Shown here in pieces: positions 60,949 through 64,000 of a stretch of DNA of 64,000 nt. The position numbers were made by a program, and so were the translations under genes. Source of the stretch: Clostridiales bacterium (lineage in GTDB: Bacteria; Bacillota; Clostridia; Oscillospirales; QAMX01); NCBI GenBank assembly GCA_016303065.1, contig JAEDMJ010000002.1, positions 1 through 64,000 of the forward strand. The letters run 5' to 3'. The notes under the pieces are model-generated. The model was given only the letters and a program-made list of their open reading frames with translations. It ran no database searches and was not told where the DNA came from. Every line of letters starts with the position of its first letter. Within the stretch, counting starts at the first letter, position 1.

Positions 60949-60983
60949 TTATGACTTATGTTATTGCAAAACTAAAGTCAAAT

Positions 60984-61325
60984 TCAGAGAAGCTCGATAA
61001 CAGCCATCTCCGCTGCGTCTCCGCGGCGCGGGCCGGTGCGGACGATGCGGACATAGCCGCCGTTGCGCTCCTCGTATTTCGGTGCGATCTCGTTGATGAG
61101 CTTATAAACAACCGCTTCCTTCGTGATGAAGGCGAGAAGAGCTCTCTTGTTTGCAAGAGTGGGATTCTTCGCTAAGGTTACCATTTTTTCGGCGATCGGA
61201 CGAACTTCCTTGGCTCTGTACACGGTGGTCTCAATCTTTCCGTTCTCGAAAAGATAAGTCACCATTCCGCGGAGCATAGCCTTACGGTGATCGGACGGTC
61301 TGCCGAGCTTACGTGTTCCGGGCAT
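60984..61325 (-). CDS. rplQ: 50S ribosomal protein L17
   Basis: A large-subunit protein near the tunnel exit. The 113 aa begin MPGTRKLGRPSDHRKAMLRG, the canonical opening, and contain RAKEVRPIAEKMVTLA. AAGGAGG lies upstream. Last gene of the rpsM-rpsK-rpsD-rpoA-rplQ run. Confidence 0.98.
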   Translation of the reverse strand: MPGTRKLGRPSDHRKAMLRGMVTYLFENGKIETTVYRAKEVRPIAEKMVTLAKNPTLANKRALLAFITKEAVVYKLINEIAPKYEERNGGYVRIVRTGPRRGDAAEMAVIELL

Positions 61326-61425
61326 TGATTTATCCTCCTTACTTGGGCCGGGGCTTTCAAGGCGTTGTATCTGCCCCGTAAATCGTAGTCAGCGTTTCGG
61401 AATCCGGCGTACGGGATTCGGTAAT

Positions 61426-62376
61426 TTATTTGTCCTCGGATGCAAGCGAGAGGCCGAGGCTCGAAAGCTTGTTGATGACCTCTTCAAGGGACTTTCTTCC
61501 GAGGTTCCGAACTCTCATCATATCTTCCTCAGAACAGTTGATGAGCTCGCCGACGGTGTTTATGTTTGCACGCTTCAGACAGTTGAAGGAACGGACGGAA
61601 AGGTCCAGCTCTTCAATCGTCATGGAGTCGATAGCAGTGTTCTTGCTTTCGTCGGGCATGACCGCTGCGGCCGGAGTCGTGGAAACATCCTTCGACAAAC
61701 CGATAAACAGCGACAGCAGATCCGTAAGGATCCTTGCGCTCAGGGAAACGGCGTCAGCCGCAGTGAGCGTTTTGTCAGTCCAGACTTCAAGCGTGAGCAT
61801 GTCGTTGTCGACTGAGTCGCCGACACGAGTGTTCTCGACTGTATAGTTGACCTTGAGTACGGGCGTATAGATCGAATCGATCGGGATAAGCCCGATGATC
61901 ATCTGGGCGGGCTTGTTCTGGTCCGCCGGAACATAGCCTTTACCGCGGTTGAAAGTAAGCTCCATGGAGAGTCTTGCATCTTCTTCCAGGGTGGCAATGT
62001 GCAGATCAGGGTTCAGTATCTCAACATCGCTGTCGCCGATGATGTCGCCGGCAACGATCTCCGACTTTCCGGAAGCCTCAATGTACATGGTTTTCGGGCC
62101 GCCTCTGTGAAGCTTTGCGACAACCTGCTTGAGATTGAGAACGATCTGCGTAACGTCCTCTTTGACTCCGGGAATAGTTGTGAACTCATGCTGAACACCC
62201 GCGATCTTGACTGCGGTGATAGCGGTTCCTTCAAGCGAAGAAAGAAGGACCCTTCTCATCGAGTTGCCCAGGGTGGTACCGTAACCGCGCTGAAGCGGTT
62301 CGACAACAAATTTGCCGTAGGAGCCGTCCTCAGAAACCTCCACGCACTCTATGGTTGGATTTATGAATTCTGTCAT
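61426..62376 (-). CDS. rpoA: RNA polymerase alpha subunit
   Basis: Assembles RNA polymerase and contacts promoter UP elements and activators. The 316 aa have the N-terminal dimerisation domain with PLQRGYGTTLGNSMRRVLLSS (partly, about 27-47) and the C-terminal helix-hairpin-helix domain with RVRNLGRKSLEEVINKLSSLG. GGAGG precedes the ATG. Confidence 0.99.
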   Translation of the reverse strand: MTEFINPTIECVEVSEDGSYGKFVVEPLQRGYGTTLGNSMRRVLLSSLEGTAITAVKIAGVQHEFTTIPGVKEDVTQIVLNLKQVVAKLHRGGPKTMYIEASGKSEIVAGDIIGDSDVEILNPDLHIATLEEDARLSMELTFNRGKGYVPADQNKPAQMIIGLIPIDSIYTPVLKVNYTVENTRVGDSVDNDMLTLEVWTDKTLTAADAVSLSARILTDLLSLFIGLSKDVSTTPAAAVMPDESKNTAIDSMTIEELDLSVRSFNCLKRANINTVGELINCSEEDMMRVRNLGRKSLEEVINKLSSLGLSLASEDK

Positions 62377-62390
62377 GAAAACCCTCCGTT

Positions 62391-62519
62391 TCAGTCGCCG
62401 GACGTGCCGGCGTCGGTTGCATGCCTTTGAGGGCTGCCAGGCCTTTGTCTGCTCAGTGGGCGGTGTGCAATCTGCAGATTTTTATCAGAGTCTTTATCAC
62501 GCTGAAAGGGAACCAGCAT
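62391..62519 (-). CDS. Candidate 42-aa ORF between rpsD and rpoA
   Basis: The rpsD-rpoA gap is unusually long (185 nt). It contains an ATG frame of 42 codons with GGAGGG 9-10 nt upstream, ending 14 nt before rpoA. The predicted peptide begins MLVPFQRDKDSDKNLQIAH and is hydrophilic and Arg-rich with no recognised motif. It could be a leader peptide, or chance. Confidence 0.3.
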   Translation of the reverse strand: MLVPFQRDKDSDKNLQIAHRPLSRQRPGSPQRHATDAGTSGD

Positions 62520-62561
62520 ACACACATTCCCTCCGCTGCACAGACACCTTCGGTAAACTTA

Positions 62562-63191
62562 TTACTTTGAGTAAAGCTCGACGATGAGGTGCTCCTCGAC
62601 CGGCAGATCGATGTCTTCTCTTGTCGGAACAGCGGCAACCTTTGCGCGGAAGTTCTCGACGTCAACGTCAAGCCACTTCGGAGTGGGCTTCGCAGAGTTG
62701 GCTTCAACAACAGCTTTGATCTTGTCAAGGCTTCTCGACTTGTCTCTGAGCTCGATGACGTCGCCGACCTTCACAAGATAGGAAGGAATGTTGACCTTGC
62801 GGCCGTTGACCTTGAAGTGTGCATGGTTGACGAGCTGTCTGGCCTCGGGGCGGGACATCGCAAGACCCATACGGTAAACAACGTTGTCAAGTCTGGACTC
62901 AAGGATGGCGAGCATATTCTCACCGGTGATGCCCTTGCGCTTGGTAGCCATTTCGAAGTACTTCTCCATCTGGCTCTCGCTGATGCAGTAGAAGCGTTTG
63001 GTCTTCTGCTTCTCTCTGTGCTGCAGGGCGTACTCGGACGGCTTTCTGTTACGGGCCTGGCCGTGCTGACCCGGGGCGTATGATCTCTTTTCCTGGGGGC
63101 ACTTGCCGCTGTAACATTTGTCGCCCTTCAAAAAGAGCTTCTGGTTCTCTCTGCGGCAGAGGCGGCAGACCGCTTCGGTATATCTTGCCAT
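62562..63191 (-). CDS. rpsD: 30S ribosomal protein S4 (zinc-binding form)
   Basis: A primary 16S rRNA assembly protein and, in Bacillota, a translational autoregulator. The 209 aa carry an N-terminal Cys cluster (CRLCRRENQKLFLKGDKC, then GKCPQEKRSYAPGQHG) of the zinc-binding C+ type and an S4 domain (SRLDNVVYRMGLAMSRPEAR). GGAGG lies 12 nt before the ATG. Confidence 0.98.
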   Translation of the reverse strand: MARYTEAVCRLCRRENQKLFLKGDKCYSGKCPQEKRSYAPGQHGQARNRKPSEYALQHREKQKTKRFYCISESQMEKYFEMATKRKGITGENMLAILESRLDNVVYRMGLAMSRPEARQLVNHAHFKVNGRKVNIPSYLVKVGDVIELRDKSRSLDKIKAVVEANSAKPTPKWLDVDVENFRAKVAAVPTREDIDLPVEEHLIVELYSK

Positions 63192-63227
63192 AGTTTTCTA
63201 AACCTCCAATAATGTAACGGGACTGCC

Positions 63228-63632
63228 TTAGACGCGGCGTCTCTTGGGCGGGCGGCAGCCGTTGTGGGGGATCGGAGTGACGTCCTTGATCATGCAGACC
63301 TCAAGTCCTGCGGACTGAAGCGCACGAATGGCGGACTCACGACCCTGACCGGGGCCCTTGACATAGACCTCAACGGTCTTCATGCCGTAATCAACGGCGG
63401 TCTTGGCAGCCGCTTCGGCAGTGGACTGTGCGGCAAACGGGGTGCTCTTTCTGGAACCCTTGAAGCCGAGTCCGCCGGCGGACGCCCACGAAACCGCGTT
63501 GCCCGCAAGGTCAGTGATCGTAACGATCGTATTGTTGAAGCTCGCGCGGATATGCGCTGCGCCCTTTTCTACATTCTTCTTCTCGCGGCGCTTGCGGGTC
63601 ACCGCAGCTTTCTTCGCCTGAACTTTAGCCAT
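63228..63632 (-). CDS. rpsK: 30S ribosomal protein S11
   Basis: A platform protein of the small subunit. The 134 aa contain HIRASFNNTIVTITD, GLGFKGSRKSTPFAAQ and the C-terminal DVTPIPHNGCRPPKRRRV. AAGGAGG lies upstream, 14 nt after the rpsM stop. Confidence 0.99.
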   Translation of the reverse strand: MAKVQAKKAAVTRKRREKKNVEKGAAHIRASFNNTIVTITDLAGNAVSWASAGGLGFKGSRKSTPFAAQSTAEAAAKTAVDYGMKTVEVYVKGPGQGRESAIRALQSAGLEVCMIKDVTPIPHNGCRPPKRRRV

Positions 63633-63646
63633 TTAGCTTACCCTCC

Positions 63647-64000
63647 TTACTGCTTCTTGTTCGCAATGGTCTTTCTCGGACCCTTGCGAGTACGGGCATT
63701 CGTCTTTGTACGCTGCCCTCTGACAGGAAGGCCCTTTCTGTGGCGGCTGCCTCTGTAGCTGCCTATTTCAATGAGGCGCTTGATGTCAAGTGCGATATCC
63801 CTGCGAAGGTCGCCTTCAACGCGGTAGTTGTGGTCGATCTGCTCACGCAGCTTCGAAATCTCCTCGTCGGTGAGGTCCTTGACGCGGGTGTCCGGATTGA
63901 CACCGCTGGCCTTGAGTATGTCATTGGATACTTTTCTGCCAATTCCGTAGATATAAGTGAGTCCGATTTCAACTCGCTTCTCTCTGGGCAGATCCACGCC
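63647..64000 (-). CDS. rpsM: 30S ribosomal protein S13 (5' end outside window)
   Basis: A head protein of the small subunit that contacts the P-site tRNA. The visible 117 codons begin GVDLPREKRVEIGLTYIYG, so only about five N-terminal residues (typically MARIA) lie beyond the window edge. RGSRHRKGLPVRGQRTKTN and the basic tail are canonical. The internal GTG at 63997 is codon Val, not the start. Confidence 0.97.
   Translation of the reverse strand, partial: GVDLPREKRVEIGLTYIYGIGRKVSNDILKASGVNPDTRVKDLTDEEISKLREQIDHNYRVEGDLRRDIALDIKRLIEIGSYRGSRHRKGLPVRGQRTKTNARTRKGPRKTIANKKQ

Overview
The window comes from a GC-rich Clostridia-type Bacillota chromosome, most likely a spore-forming or formerly spore-forming anaerobe. 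The evidence is RNase J and RNase Y in place of RNase E, HrcA with a CIRCE operator, a SpoIID protein, DacF-type carboxypeptidase, strong AGGAGG ribosome binding sites, and sigma-A promoters of the TTGACA-17-TATAAT type. Almost everything is ordinary chromosomal housekeeping. I saw no insertion sequence, phage, CRISPR array, tRNA or rRNA gene.

Layout. 0-7.2 kb: RNase J with a structured leader, a sugar-nucleotidyltransferase/phosphomannomutase-like fusion, a DUF1848 protein and a DUF4091/GH123-like protein, all on the minus strand. 7.6-11.2 kb: rpmG-secE-nusG-rplK-rplA, then rplJ-rplL behind an L10 leader. 11.3-20.5 kb: methylglyoxal synthase, then a cell-shape and division block (rny, zapA, dut, maf, mreC, mreD, PBP2, minD), and a foldase-like lipoprotein. 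20.6-26.6 kb: dacF, a membrane protein, and mfd. 26.8-30.2 kb, plus strand: a pyridoxal kinase, then a tightly overlapping four-gene envelope cluster of unknown function. 30.3-32.7 kb: an acetyltransferase with a possible leader peptide, and a flavodoxin-like gene and a GDPD gene diverging around a 34-bp perfect palindrome. 32.7-40.9 kb: carbohydrate genes (GH78-like, two paralogous nucleotidyltransferases flanking spoIID, galE, GH36 alpha-galactosidase). 41-42.3 kb: three tandem paralogous small membrane proteins. 42.4-48.4 kb: radC, uvrB-uvrA and a small membrane protein. 48.5-55 kb: argG-C-J-B-D-F. 55.3-60.2 kb: hrcA-grpE-dnaK-dnaJ. 60.3-60.95 kb: a gene-free stretch with several strong hairpins. 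61-64 kb: rpsM (cut by the window edge), rpsK, rpsD, rpoA, rplQ.

How it fits together. The arginine cluster encodes the acetyl-cycle route from glutamate to argininosuccinate but lacks argH. The cell-wall genes form one long minus-strand run. The glycosidases carry no signal peptides, so they would act on imported oligosaccharides; galactose released by GH36 could feed galE and the adjacent nucleotidyltransferase.

No dramatic new system is obvious. The best candidates for something undescribed are the ADVI-motif envelope cluster (27.8-30.2 kb), the 34-bp palindrome between divergent promoters (31.8 kb), the acetyltransferase leader (30.9 kb), the degenerate phosphomannomutase domain (2.0-4.3 kb), the structured RNase J and RNase Y leaders, and two candidate small ORFs. 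Gene starts were chosen from visible ribosome binding sites and in several cases differ from the longest reading frame.
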